A stretch of DNA of 64,000 bases from Bacillota bacterium (GTDB taxonomy: Bacteria > Bacillota > Clostridia > Christensenellales > Aristaeellaceae): contig JAEZHM010000113.1 in the NCBI GenBank assembly GCA_023416585.1, forward strand, positions 1 through 64,000, read 5' to 3'. Below, piece after piece: positions 17,117 through 26,935 of this stretch; position 1 is the stretch's first letter; the number at the start of each line of letters is the position of its first letter. The notes below the pieces were generated by a model. The model was not told where the DNA came from. It ran no database searches and saw nothing but the letters and a program-made list of their open reading frames with translations. Position numbers and translations under genes: made by a program.

Positions 17117-18904
17117 ATGCGCAAATGGTTTCGTAAAAGATCGGTATTCGTTATGCTGCTATCCATCTTTCTGGTGGTTATGATCCCAATGTATATTCTG
17201 GGTTTTGGCATCTACAGCTGGGGTCACGGAATGGCCAGGCAGGAGATCACCAATTCGCTGAATTCTACCGTTTCGTTTTATATACGCACGCTGGAAACTG
17301 AAATACAGCGCATACGCGATTTGCAGTTTGAATGCCTGAATGATTCCAATCTGTTTTATTATGTGAATGCATCCAGCATCATGTCGCAGTTCCAGCGTGT
17401 CAGCGCATTGCTGTCGCTTCAAAACCGCCTTAGTGTGATGCGCGACAGTTCCCATTATATATTGGATGCTATTTTGTATCTTCCCCGCAACGGCAAAATG
17501 ATCTCCGCCAAGGGAGGCGTGGATGAACTGTCGGATGCGTGGAAGCCCATCGTCGCTGCCAAGGCTGATAAGTCCGCGGCTGGCATCATCTATGTGGATG
17601 GCCGGCTGTACCTGGGCGCGGCTTATCCCGTTCTCCCCGCCGATCCTGACGCCACACCTTTGTACATATTGATCATTGAGCTCTCCACCAAGGATGTACA
17701 GGAATTTCTGCTCTCCTTCAACCTGTATCAAAGCGGTGGGACGGTGCTGTATAATGAGACCCAGGATTATAGGCTATCCAGCGATAACGCAGGGGAAGTT
17801 GTGGATCACATCCGGCATGACGAACGAATTGCTAATGAAATGCTCAAGTCCGGTGAAGCTACCGTATCCATGAATAACCGGCAATACCTTGTGGTGGGCG
17901 AAGCATCGAAATATCTGAACATGGAGCTCTATACCTATATTCCCGAAACGCAGATTTATCAGAGAATATGGCGGTATCAAACGCTGTTCTTTGTCTTTTC
18001 CGTGGTGGCGCTGGTCGTGATGGTAGTGTTTTCGCTGGCCTGTTATATGCTGATCAAGAAGCCCATGAATCTGCTGGTGCGCTCGCTGCGCAAGGTGGAG
18101 CGAGGCGATTTATCCACCCGCATCGAGCACCATGTCAGTGACGAGTATGCCTACCTGTACGATACGTTCAACGGCATGGCTTCGGCGCTGGAAAACCTGT
18201 TTGAGCTCAACTACAAGCAGCAGCTTCTGACGCAGCGGGCGGAGCTAAGGCAATTGCAGGCGCAAATCAATCCGCATTTTCTGCACAACAGCTTCTTCAT
18301 TCTCTACCGCATGGCAAAAGACGAAGACTTTGACAATATCACCGTATTTTTGACGTATCTGTCCGACTATTATCGCTTTATCACAAGAAATGCCCAGGCG
18401 GATGTTAAGCTTTCAAACGAAGTCACCCATGCCTACAACTATGCCCGCATCCAGCAGGTCCGCTTTGGCAGGCGCATCAAAATGGCGCTGGAAGAATTGC
18501 CGCAGGATTTTACCGATGTGATGGTTCCAAGGCTTATATTGCAGCCTGTTTTGGAAAACGCTTTTGACCATGGCTTAAAGGACGTAGCGGAAAATGGGCA
18601 GGTCAGCGTTACTTTTTTGCGGAACGGCGATACGCTTACCTTGGCCGTGGAGAACAACGGTGCGCCGCTTTCCGATGAAGAGCTTGCGGATATGAAACAA
18701 AAGCTTAACGCAACGGACGACCTGCAGGAATGCACAGGGATCATCAACATCCACAGAAGGCTGCGGCTGAAGTTTGGGCAGGGAAGCGGGCTAGTACTAT
18801 CCCATGGAAGCATGGGCGGCCTGAGAGTGGAGATCAAGCTGAAGATTCCCGAGAACCCGTTTGACAGCCCGGAAAACACCCGTGAAGCGATTGGAGAGAA
18901 ATGA
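17117..18904 (+). CDS. YesM-type sensor histidine kinase
   Basis: A 595-residue membrane sensor kinase. TM1 at about 10-35, extracytoplasmic sensor to about 285, TM2 near 290-312 (TLFFVFSVVALVVMVVFSLA), HAMP linker, His_kinase domain with the phospho-His in QINPHFLHNSFF, and an HATPase core (LILQPVLENAFDHGL). The frame is open back to 16883, but ATG 17117 follows AGGGTGG and lies after the promoter. It pairs with the adjacent AraC-type response regulator (1-base gap) and precedes sugar-transport genes, so it probably senses an extracellular oligosaccharide or its binding protein. Confidence 0.93.
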   Translation: MRKWFRKRSVFVMLLSIFLVVMIPMYILGFGIYSWGHGMARQEITNSLNSTVSFYIRTLETEIQRIRDLQFECLNDSNLFYYVNASSIMSQFQRVSALLSLQNRLSVMRDSSHYILDAILYLPRNGKMISAKGGVDELSDAWKPIVAAKADKSAAGIIYVDGRLYLGAAYPVLPADPDATPLYILIIELSTKDVQEFLLSFNLYQSGGTVLYNETQDYRLSSDNAGEVVDHIRHDERIANEMLKSGEATVSMNNRQYLVVGEASKYLNMELYTYIPETQIYQRIWRYQTLFFVFSVVALVVMVVFSLACYMLIKKPMNLLVRSLRKVERGDLSTRIEHHVSDEYAYLYDTFNGMASALENLFELNYKQQLLTQRAELRQLQAQINPHFLHNSFFILYRMAKDEDFDNITVFLTYLSDYYRFITRNAQADVKLSNEVTHAYNYARIQQVRFGRRIKMALEELPQDFTDVMVPRLILQPVLENAFDHGLKDVAENGQVSVTFLRNGDTLTLAVENNGAPLSDEELADMKQKLNATDDLQECTGIINIHRRLRLKFGQGSGLVLSHGSMGGLRVEIKLKIPENPFDSPENTREAIGEK

Positions 18905-18905
18905 C

Positions 18906-20543
18906 GTGTACCGACTTCTGGTTGTAGATGACGAACCTTTTATTACTGATTCTTTGGCCAATATGCTGGAGACGGCCATAGAGGACAAGCTGGACGTTTA
19001 CAAGACTTATTCGGCCTTTCAGGCGCTGGAGTATCTTGCACGCACCAGCTTTGATATCATGATTCTGGATATTCAGATGCCAGGCATGTCGGGCATAGAG
19101 CTTATCAAACAGGTCAGCGTACAGTGGCCTTCCTGCCGTGTGGTGTTTTTAAGCGGCCATGATGAATTTGAGTATGCTTATCAGGCTATGCAGTACCATG
19201 CCGCACGGTATGTGCTGAAAAACGAGGGTGACGAAGTTCTCCTGGACGCCATCCGGCAATGCATCGCCGATATCGAGCGGGAAGCTATCAGTGAAGCGCT
19301 CTTGGCCAGGGCTGACGAGCAGATGCGGATGTGTATGCCCATCCTTCGCCGGGAATTTTTGCACGGACTTTTGACCGGTGCCATGGTTAAAGAGGATGAT
19401 CGTGTACAGCAGTTCAAACGGTACGGCGTTCTTTTGGACGGTACCCAACCGGTAATCCTGCTGGCTGCCCGCCGGGATGATTTTCGGGTGGAGGATTTAT
19501 CCACTCAGGTGGATATTGTCATCCGGGCAAAGCTTTCCCATGCCGCTCGGTGCGAGATATGCTGCGCGGATTCCAGTTTTATGCTGTGGCTTATACAGCC
19601 GCTTGCCGGTGAAAACATGGAGCGGGCGGCGGTGACGGTCAAGGGCATGGCGGAAACGATACAGCGTACCTTAATGCAGACGCTGAACGCATCCATCTCC
19701 TTTGTATTTGACGCACGCCCCTGCACATGGGAATCACTTAAGGAAAAAAGTGAGGTTCTGCGCTATGCTGTGGAATGCTTGCTGGAGAAACACAGCAGCA
19801 TGGCGTTTGTCGATGTGGAGTTTTTCCGTATAAACGATTTGTCGCGGGCGGATGATTTGTTGGACAAGCTGAAATTTGCCGAGCTTAAGGAAAGGCTGGC
19901 AGACATCTCCTGGGCCATGTCCAACGGCGATGTGCAGCAGTTTGAAAAGCTTACCTCGGATCTTACCAGGGTGCTGGAGCCGCATCTTAATGGGGATGAT
20001 CTTTACATACTCGAAATCATGAACCAAATGGATTCCATGCTTCTTTCCTTTGTCATCGGTCATGATTTAAAGGAGCAGATTGGCGGTGACCCCTTGTTTC
20101 GTGCCGTCATTGCCGGCCAGCCCGTAATGGGGGACAGGCGCGCCCGGCTGGAACGGTTTGCGTTCCTTGGAAAACGTCTGATGGAACTGTGGTTCATGGA
20201 GCAAAAGGACAAGAGCGACGCCTTTGTCCGCAATATTGACAAGTACATTCAAAAGCATCTGGGCGATGATCTTTCTCTTGTCACCCTGTCTGAGAAGGTG
20301 TATTTGAATCCCTCTTACCTGTCCAGGCGCTACAAGGAGCTAACCGGAAAAAACATTACCGATACCATCACCGAGGTGCGAATGGCCAGAGCTGTCCAAC
20401 TGTTGGATGATGAGCAGTTCAAGGTGCGCAATGTGGCTGAAATGGTGGGCTTTGCTTCCGCAGCCCACTTTTCCAGGGTGTTCAAAAAACATACAGGTAT
20501 GACACCCCAGGAGTACAGGGACAATTCCCGCGGCGTAGGATGA
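18906..20543 (+). CDS. YesN-type response regulator with AraC DNA-binding domain
   Basis: A 545-residue regulator: receiver domain (1-120; VVDDEP, phospho-acceptor D55 in MILDIQMPG, lysine in YVLKNEG), a long middle region of unassigned fold, and a C-terminal two-helix-turn-helix AraC domain (about 440-540; VYLNPSYLSRRYKELTGKNI, VAEMVGFASAAHFSRVFKKH). Start is GTG 18906, behind GGAGAG that overlaps the end of the kinase gene. The likely target is the downstream binding-protein promoter at 20703-20732, next to an AT-rich dyad (TATAAATTATA). Confidence 0.93.
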   Translation: MYRLLVVDDEPFITDSLANMLETAIEDKLDVYKTYSAFQALEYLARTSFDIMILDIQMPGMSGIELIKQVSVQWPSCRVVFLSGHDEFEYAYQAMQYHAARYVLKNEGDEVLLDAIRQCIADIEREAISEALLARADEQMRMCMPILRREFLHGLLTGAMVKEDDRVQQFKRYGVLLDGTQPVILLAARRDDFRVEDLSTQVDIVIRAKLSHAARCEICCADSSFMLWLIQPLAGENMERAAVTVKGMAETIQRTLMQTLNASISFVFDARPCTWESLKEKSEVLRYAVECLLEKHSSMAFVDVEFFRINDLSRADDLLDKLKFAELKERLADISWAMSNGDVQQFEKLTSDLTRVLEPHLNGDDLYILEIMNQMDSMLLSFVIGHDLKEQIGGDPLFRAVIAGQPVMGDRRARLERFAFLGKRLMELWFMEQKDKSDAFVRNIDKYIQKHLGDDLSLVTLSEKVYLNPSYLSRRYKELTGKNITDTITEVRMARAVQLLDDEQFKVRNVAEMVGFASAAHFSRVFKKHTGMTPQEYRDNSRGVG

Positions 20544-20564
20544 GATGGATGAAGTTTCTCTCAA

Positions 20565-20589
20565 GGCGCGCTGCCAAGCGCGTCTTTTT
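20565..20589 (+). terminator. terminator of the two-component operon
   Basis: 8-bp GC-rich stem (GGCGCGCT / AGCGCGTC, one G-U), loop GCCA, then TTTTT; 22 bases after the regulator stop. Confidence 0.8.
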
Positions 20590-20702
20590 GGGTTTTAGCA
20601 TGAATTGGTTTCGGCCCTTGGCACTTGTCCTATGTGGCGCAAATTGCACCAAAGAAACTAGCAAGACGTAAAAAGGAAGCAACGATAGTATAAATTATAC
20701 AA

Positions 20703-20732
20703 TATACAATTCGGGTTTTGCTACGTTATAAT
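20703..20732 (+). promoter_or_regulatory. promoter of the GH97 transport operon
   Basis: TATACA (20703-20708), 18-base spacer, perfect TATAAT (20727-20732). The weak -35 and the AT-rich dyad upstream (20690-20710) fit activation by the neighbouring YesN-type regulator. Confidence 0.6.
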
Positions 20733-20773
20733 CTAATTAACCAATTCCGGAACAAATGAATAGGAGGGTTTTC

Positions 20774-22396
20774 ATGAAAAATACCAGGAGACCATTGGCG
20801 ATGCTGGTTGCGGCGATCCTGTTGGCCAGCATGATGCTTGGCGTCACAGCGCTGGCATCTGAGGCAGATCCCTTTGGCAAGTACGAAGCGCCCATTGAGA
20901 TCACTGCTGTAAAGAATCTGGGATCAGGCGCGCTGGAATTTCCGCAAGGTGACTCCATTGAAAACAATGTGTGGACCCGCAAGTATGAGGAAGCGCTGGG
21001 TATCAAGGTCCGTTTCCTGTGGACCACCAATGAGCAGCAGTATACCCAGAAGGTGAATATTGCCATCACCTCCAACGAACTGCCGGACGTCATGGCGGTT
21101 TCAAACACCCAGATGAAGATGATGTACGAAAATGGCCAGCTGATGGACATTTCCGAGCTGCTGCCCAAATACGCCGCTCCCTACACTTGGGATATCCTCA
21201 ACTCCGACGGCGGCGTAGGGCTGAAGTCCGCCACCTTTGATGGCAAGCTCTATGCCATTCCCCAGGTCAGCGCAGGCCTTATGTCCGCCAAGGTGCTGTG
21301 GATCCGCACCGACTGGCTGGATAAGCTGGGCTTGAAGATCCCCACGACGGTGGATGAGTTCATGGCCGTGGCCGATGCTTTCACCAACCAGGACCCCGAT
21401 GGCAACGGCGTGAAGGATACCTTCGGCCTTGCTTTCCACAAGGATTTGTTCGGTGTAGGCTATGCCTGCCTGGAAGGCTTCTTTAATGCTTACGGCGCGT
21501 ACCCCAATATTTGGGTCAATACCGGCGACAGCCTTAACTATGGCAGCGTGCTGCCCGAAATGAAGACAGCATTGGGTGCGCTGCGCGACATGTATGCCAA
21601 GGGCCAGATCGATCCGGAATTTGGCGTCAAGGATTCCAACAAGGTGAACGAGGATGTCGGCGCCGGCCGCTTTGGCATGATGTTTGGCGACTTCTGGAAT
21701 GCTGCCTGGATCAACTCCGTCAAGGTTGCCAACCCCACCATGGAATGGGTACCGGTCTCCATCCCCAGTTTGAGCGGTACGACCGCCAAGGCCCAGATCC
21801 CCTTTGGCACCAGCACATACTATGTGGTCAGTGCCAACTGCAAGAATCCCGAGGCCGTAGTGAAAATGCTCAACCTCCAGCTGGAAAAGAGCTATGGCGA
21901 AACGGCTGAACCCACCGTATACAACATCACCCCCGACGGCTATGGCCCCTATGCCTACACTGTCGTTTCCGTGGAACCCCCGATGAAGAACTTCACCGCA
22001 GCCGAAAAGGTCACCGCTGCCATTGAAACAGGTGATACCTCCAAGCTCAACGATGAAGAAAAGAACTACTACGATATGTGCAAGCTGAGCCTCGGCGGAG
22101 ACCACAGCAACAACAACTGGCATCAGCTGAAAATGTTTGGACCAGGCGGATCCCTCACAGTGCAGAAAAAGTACTGGGATGAAGGCAACATCATGCGCGA
22201 TGCCTTCTACGGCGCATCTACCCAGACCATGACTGAAAAGCTATCCACCTTAACCAAGCAGCAGCTGACTGACTTCACCGCCATCATCCTTGGCGCACCC
22301 CTGGATGATTTCGATACCTTCGTTACCAACTGGGGCAACCTGGGCGGCACGCAGATGACGCAGGAAGTCAATGATTGGCTTAAACAGCAAAAGTAA
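20774..22396 (+). CDS. secreted sugar-binding protein of an ABC importer (family 1)
   Basis: A 540-residue extracellular solute-binding protein of the LplA/CUT1 oligosaccharide type, delivering substrate to the permeases that follow. The signal peptide (MKNTRRPLAMLVAAILLASM) ends near TALASEA and has no lipobox cysteine. Typical segments: NELPDVMAVSN, DWLDKLGLKIPTTVDEFMAVADAF, DPDGNGVKDTFG. The true start is ATG 20774 after AGGAGG; ATG 20756 lies upstream of that site. No ATPase gene is nearby, as usual for CUT1 systems sharing MsmX-type ATPases. A hairpin (22428-22450) separates it from the permease genes. Confidence 0.92.
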   Translation: MKNTRRPLAMLVAAILLASMMLGVTALASEADPFGKYEAPIEITAVKNLGSGALEFPQGDSIENNVWTRKYEEALGIKVRFLWTTNEQQYTQKVNIAITSNELPDVMAVSNTQMKMMYENGQLMDISELLPKYAAPYTWDILNSDGGVGLKSATFDGKLYAIPQVSAGLMSAKVLWIRTDWLDKLGLKIPTTVDEFMAVADAFTNQDPDGNGVKDTFGLAFHKDLFGVGYACLEGFFNAYGAYPNIWVNTGDSLNYGSVLPEMKTALGALRDMYAKGQIDPEFGVKDSNKVNEDVGAGRFGMMFGDFWNAAWINSVKVANPTMEWVPVSIPSLSGTTAKAQIPFGTSTYYVVSANCKNPEAVVKMLNLQLEKSYGETAEPTVYNITPDGYGPYAYTVVSVEPPMKNFTAAEKVTAAIETGDTSKLNDEEKNYYDMCKLSLGGDHSNNNWHQLKMFGPGGSLTVQKKYWDEGNIMRDAFYGASTQTMTEKLSTLTKQQLTDFTAIILGAPLDDFDTFVTNWGNLGGTQMTQEVNDWLKQQK

Positions 22397-22427
22397 CAGC
22401 GAAAGTCCAAAGACACTTTAATCCCGG

Positions 22428-22450
22428 GCGGGGAGCGTATCGCTCCCCGC
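22428..22450 (+). other. intercistronic hairpin after the binding-protein gene
   Basis: Perfect 10-bp stem GCGGGGAGCG / CGCTCCCCGC with loop TAT, without a proper T-run. Such hairpins between binding protein and permease genes commonly protect the upstream mRNA or partly terminate, raising binding-protein levels. Confidence 0.7.
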
Positions 22451-22532
22451 TTGGGGTATTACAAGGCTGCTGCGGTATAGTTTTATAGGCACATGCCGCG
22501 CAAGTGGCGGTAGCCTACATAACGGAGGTTCT

Positions 22533-23429
22533 ATGCATAAAAAAATCCTTAGGAATCTGCCGCTGCATATCATGCTGATGCCGGCTATGATCTTGCTGCT
22601 GATCTACAACTATATTCCCATGGCGGGCAATGTAATGGCTTTTCAAAAATTCAATCCAGTGAAAGGATTTTTTAAATCCGCCTGGGTGGGTTTAAAAAAT
22701 TTCAGCTATGTTTTGGCTATGCCTGATACTTTTCAGGTATTATGGAATACCCTTTTTATCGCCATCATGAAAATGGCAGCCGGCATTATTGTGCCTGTGT
22801 TTATCGCGCTGCTGTTAAATGAAGTGCGCTCCCAAAAGTATAAAAGAACATTGCAGACCATTGTGTACTTTCCGCATTTTTTAAGCTGGGTCATCCTATC
22901 AGGGATTCTTATTGACGTATTGTCTCCATCCAAGGGGATTGTGGGACAAATCTTTTCCTCCATCGGACTTAAGCCCATCTTTTTTCTGGGAGACCCCAAA
23001 TGGTTTCCATACACGCTGGTAATTACGGAAACATGGAAGGAATTTGGTTTTGGAACCATTGTGTATCTGGCCGCGCTAACCGGCATTGATCCCACGCTGT
23101 ATGAGGCTTCCATGATCGATGGCGCTAACCGCTGGAAGCAGGTAAAACACATCACCATACCCGGCATCATGCCCATTGTGGTGCTGATGATGATTTTAAG
23201 CATGGGCAATATTTTAAACGCAGGCTTTGACCCGGTATACAACCTGTACAGCCCGCAGGTCTACAAGACGGGCGATATTCTGGATACCCTGGTGTACAGG
23301 ATCGGGCTTCTGGATTTCCAATACGGTGTAGCAACGGCGGTAGGCCTGTTCAAATCCGTGGTATCCTTCACAATGCTTGCCATCTCCTATGCCTTGGCCT
23401 ACAAGTATACCGACTACAGGGTGTTTTGA
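22533..23429 (+). CDS. sugar ABC transporter permease (LplB type)
   Basis: A 298-residue inner-membrane permease with six predicted helices and the ATPase-contact EAA loop (YEASMIDGANRWKQVKHITIPGI). First permease of the CUT1 importer; GGAGG precedes the ATG. The second permease starts 15 bases after its stop codon. Confidence 0.93.
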   Translation: MHKKILRNLPLHIMLMPAMILLLIYNYIPMAGNVMAFQKFNPVKGFFKSAWVGLKNFSYVLAMPDTFQVLWNTLFIAIMKMAAGIIVPVFIALLLNEVRSQKYKRTLQTIVYFPHFLSWVILSGILIDVLSPSKGIVGQIFSSIGLKPIFFLGDPKWFPYTLVITETWKEFGFGTIVYLAALTGIDPTLYEASMIDGANRWKQVKHITIPGIMPIVVLMMILSMGNILNAGFDPVYNLYSPQVYKTGDILDTLVYRIGLLDFQYGVATAVGLFKSVVSFTMLAISYALAYKYTDYRVF

Positions 23430-23444
23430 GAGGAGGCCGAAGCA

Positions 23445-24329
23445 ATGCGGAAAATGACCCCGGGCATGCGGGCTTTTAGCGTGATCAATTATCTGTTTCT
23501 TACCCTTGTCGCCTTTACTTGCCTTCTGCCGATGCTGAACCAATTGGCCATATCCTTTAGCTCCAGCGGAGCGGTGGCTATGGGCAAGGTCAGCATATGG
23601 CCAGTGGAATTTACCCTCAAATCATATAAATACATGGCGGAAAAACCGCAGTTTTTTTCGTCGGTTCTCATATCCTTTCAGCGGCTGCTGCTGGCGGTGC
23701 CGCTGAGCATGCTGGTGTCCATATTGGCGGCGTATCCCTTGTCCAGACAAGAAAGCGAATTCAAAGCGCGCAAGGTTTACATTTGGTACTTTGTCGTTCC
23801 CATGCTGTTTTCCGGCGGGCTGATCCCAACCTACATGATTGTCAGGTATACGGGGCTCATCGATTCCGTGGGAGCTTTGGTGCTGCCGTATCTCGTTAAT
23901 GTGTTCAATATTATTTTAATGATGAATTTCTTCCGCTCCATTCCCAAGGAGTTGGAGGAGGCGGCACTAATGGACGGTGCTGGGCATATAAGGGTGCTTG
24001 TCTCCATCATTCTGCCGGTATCCACGCCCGTATTGGCGACCATCGCCTTGTTTTTTATCGTCAACCATTGGAATTCCTGGTTTGACGGGCTGATTTACAT
24101 GAACTCTCCGGAAAAGTATCCACTGCAGACATATTTGCAGACCATGGTGATTTCAAGGGATCTGATGGTCATGGAATCGCTTAGGGATGTACGCAATATC
24201 CCCGATATTTCCGACAGGACGGGCAAAGCCGCACAGATTTTCCTGGCGGCGCTGCCGGTACTGATCGTATATCCTTTCCTGCAAAAGTATTTCACCACAG
24301 GCATTGTTATGGGCAGCGTTAAAGGCTGA
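23445..24329 (+). CDS. sugar ABC transporter permease (LplC type)
   Basis: A 294-residue permease, partner of the preceding gene. Six helices and the EAA motif (LEEAALMDGAGHIRVLVSIILP) are visible; the C-terminus QKYFTTGIVMGSVKG is characteristic of LplC-type permeases. GAGGAGG precedes the ATG. GH97 genes follow directly, which points to an alpha-linked galactoside or glucoside as cargo. Confidence 0.93.
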   Translation: MRKMTPGMRAFSVINYLFLTLVAFTCLLPMLNQLAISFSSSGAVAMGKVSIWPVEFTLKSYKYMAEKPQFFSSVLISFQRLLLAVPLSMLVSILAAYPLSRQESEFKARKVYIWYFVVPMLFSGGLIPTYMIVRYTGLIDSVGALVLPYLVNVFNIILMMNFFRSIPKELEEAALMDGAGHIRVLVSIILPVSTPVLATIALFFIVNHWNSWFDGLIYMNSPEKYPLQTYLQTMVISRDLMVMESLRDVRNIPDISDRTGKAAQIFLAALPVLIVYPFLQKYFTTGIVMGSVKG

Positions 24330-24359
24330 AACAATACATTTATTCGAAGGAGAAAGCAA

Positions 24360-26933
24360 ATGTGGCATATTGATTCTCCCAATGGCCGGCTTCGGGTTTT
24401 TGTATGGCAGGACCCGCAGGGCGGCCTCCTTTATAGCGTAACGAAGAATGGCATGCTGGTTTTAGAGGAAAGCGATCTTGGCATCAGCACCAGTATAGGA
24501 GAATTTACGCGGAGCCTTGTAAATGAAAAGCGGGAGGACCGCTCTATTCGCGAAAGCTATTCGCTGCCGGCAGGGAAAAAGGCAAAGTATGACAACAATG
24601 CTGAAGAAATGGCATTATTCTTTAGCATGGAGGGGATGTCCTTTGTTTTGCGGGTGCGGGCGTTTGACGAAGGCGTTGCATTCCGATATGAGATTCCGGA
24701 GGGGAAAGGCACATCACTTCTCATAAACCACGAGACGACGGTATTCCATTTCTCCAAAGAGTGCGACAAGCTCTGGCTTCAGGACTGGATCAAAACCTAT
24801 GAGGGGCCTTACAACAAGCATACCTGGGAAGACGGGCTTTTTGGACAGGATTACGGAATGCCCAGCCTGTTCCATATGAGTGCAGCCGGTACATGGATGC
24901 TGGTGAACGAAGCAAACATACTCAATACTCACGGCAGCTATTGTTCCTGTCACTTGAAGGGCACCGGCGAAAGAAGGTTGTCCATAGCCTTTGCTCCGGA
25001 AGAGAAGGGCAAGCCAATTTCTTCGCCGCTTCCCTTTCAGTCGCCTTGGCGTCTGATTGCTATCACAGACAGCCTGGATGAGCTTTTGAACACCACGCTG
25101 AATTATAACCTGAATCCGCCTTCCATGATTGCAGATACCTCCTGGATCAAGCCTGGCCGCACCCTTTGGGCCTGGTGGGAATATGAAAATGGCGCGCAGC
25201 TGTATACTGAGTCCAAAAGCTATGTGGACTTTGCAGCCGCCATGGGCTTTGAAGCTGTCACCCTGGATTGTGCCTGGGATTTAAGCTGGCTGAAGGAATA
25301 CTGCGATTACGCCCATCAAAAGAACGTAAAGGTCTGGGTTTGGACGGGGATGCAGCGTATCGACACTTTTGAAAAAGCGCAGGCCCATATTCCGCTATGG
25401 GCAAGCTGCAAAGTGGACGGCCTGAAGGTAGACTTTTTTGAGAACGATTCCCGCTACACCATGGAGCAGTATCACATGATCGCGGAGCTGATGATCAAGC
25501 ACAAATTGATGATCAACTTCCATGGCGCCACCAAGCCCATGGGAGAGGGACGGACCTGGCCCAACTTCCTTACCTCAGAAGGGATACTGGGCCTGGAGCA
25601 TTACAAGTGGAGCGATATGCCAAATGCGCTGCACAACTGCACCGTTCCCTTTACCCGCAACGTGGCCGGCCCCATGGATTATACGCCAGTCGGCCTTTCC
25701 AACTTAAACAGGAACACTACGCCGGCCCATCAATTGGCGCTGCCGGTGGTGTTCGAATCAGGCGCGACGCATTACTCCATGTCCCTGTATTATATGGAAG
25801 CCTGGTTGGGTACCCGGTTCCTGCGCCGTACTAGGCCTAAGTATGACGGCCTGAAGGTGCTCTCCGGCTACCCCGGCGACCATGCCGCGATCCTCCGCTA
25901 TACAAAGGGTGAATGGTTCATTGGTGTGATCACGGTGAACAAGCAGACTGTGAGCCTAAACATGGACTTCCTGCCTGAAGGAGAATTTGAGGCGGAAATC
26001 TACGAGGACGATGACAAAGGCGAAATGCTGGTGATACGGCGTATGAAGGTTGGCAGGGGAGACGAGCTTTCACTGAACCTGCTGGCAGCCGGCGGCGCGG
26101 CCATATACATTGCCGGGGAATTGAAGGAACCTGAGTGCGGCATTTGCTCCGGTTATATGAGTGACCGGTATCAGGAATACTTGGGCAGCCGTGCGAAGAT
26201 GCTGAGGGGCAGCGAGCCGGTGCGCTGGAATCAGGAACTAACCGGGTTGCAGCTGAACGGCACGGCGTCGTTTGAGGTAAGCGTGCCAAAGACGAAACGG
26301 TACACCCTTCGCTTCTTCTACGCCTCGGAAGGCGCATGGGAGCTGGAGGCAGTTCACGGACAGCATACTGCCCGCGAAAAGATGGTATCCAGTTCAGGAT
26401 TAAGAACGTTCATCACCCATGAGCTTTCCATGATCCTTGAGAAGGGCGAAAGCAGGCTGTTTATTAGCCGCCTGTCCGGAGCCATTCCTTCCATCCTCAA
26501 GCTGCATGTCATCGATAACGATCCTCCGGAAGTGATTACTCTGGGGGCTGACAAAGCGGTGCTGACAGGAGAAGCGGAATTGATACGGGCCGATACGGGC
26601 GAATACGAGGCGGTAGGCCTAGGTTTCAATAGCCAGATGCGCTTTGAAGATGTGATTTTGCCCGAAAGCGGCAAATACATAGTGCGAGTGGACTACTGCG
26701 GCGGCGAAAGCCGCGATATCTCCATAGAGGCTAATGGCCATGACGTAGTTCACACCTACCTGCACTCTACCGCCGGATGGGGTTTCCCGGTGTGGAACAA
26801 GCCGGAGGGAAAGGAAATATTGATCCCACTTCAAAAAGGCAAAAATACCATCCGCCTATTCAACGATAGGGGCCCCATGTCCCACATTCGTGGCATTGCC
26901 ATCATCCCAGACAATGCTGGCCTGGAGGAGTAA
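24360..26933 (+). CDS. cytoplasmic GH97 alpha-glycosidase with C-terminal beta-sandwich extension
   Basis: An 857-residue glycoside hydrolase family 97 protein (alpha-galactosidase or alpha-glucosidase family). Residues 1-255: N-terminal beta-supersandwich (SPNGRLRVFVW, GVAFRYEIP). About 265-540: catalytic barrel (TLWAWWEYENGAQLYTESK), D358 in LKVDFFEND at the position of the nucleophile of retaining members, then SEGILGLEHYKW with candidate acid/base glutamates. From about 610: an added carbohydrate-binding-like beta-sandwich (FEDVILPESGKYIVRVDY, LQKGKNTIRLFND). SusB has about 738 residues. No signal peptide, so it acts inside on imported oligosaccharide. AAGGAG precedes the ATG. Confidence 0.88.
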   Translation: MWHIDSPNGRLRVFVWQDPQGGLLYSVTKNGMLVLEESDLGISTSIGEFTRSLVNEKREDRSIRESYSLPAGKKAKYDNNAEEMALFFSMEGMSFVLRVRAFDEGVAFRYEIPEGKGTSLLINHETTVFHFSKECDKLWLQDWIKTYEGPYNKHTWEDGLFGQDYGMPSLFHMSAAGTWMLVNEANILNTHGSYCSCHLKGTGERRLSIAFAPEEKGKPISSPLPFQSPWRLIAITDSLDELLNTTLNYNLNPPSMIADTSWIKPGRTLWAWWEYENGAQLYTESKSYVDFAAAMGFEAVTLDCAWDLSWLKEYCDYAHQKNVKVWVWTGMQRIDTFEKAQAHIPLWASCKVDGLKVDFFENDSRYTMEQYHMIAELMIKHKLMINFHGATKPMGEGRTWPNFLTSEGILGLEHYKWSDMPNALHNCTVPFTRNVAGPMDYTPVGLSNLNRNTTPAHQLALPVVFESGATHYSMSLYYMEAWLGTRFLRRTRPKYDGLKVLSGYPGDHAAILRYTKGEWFIGVITVNKQTVSLNMDFLPEGEFEAEIYEDDDKGEMLVIRRMKVGRGDELSLNLLAAGGAAIYIAGELKEPECGICSGYMSDRYQEYLGSRAKMLRGSEPVRWNQELTGLQLNGTASFEVSVPKTKRYTLRFFYASEGAWELEAVHGQHTAREKMVSSSGLRTFITHELSMILEKGESRLFISRLSGAIPSILKLHVIDNDPPEVITLGADKAVLTGEAELIRADTGEYEAVGLGFNSQMRFEDVILPESGKYIVRVDYCGGESRDISIEANGHDVVHTYLHSTAGWGFPVWNKPEGKEILIPLQKGKNTIRLFNDRGPMSHIRGIAIIPDNAGLEE

Positions 26934-26935
26934 GT

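Noticed and set aside
21101..22123. 340-codon minus-strand open frame opposite the binding protein at 20774
   Set aside because: Same reason: antisense to a clear sugar-binding protein with correct start signals.
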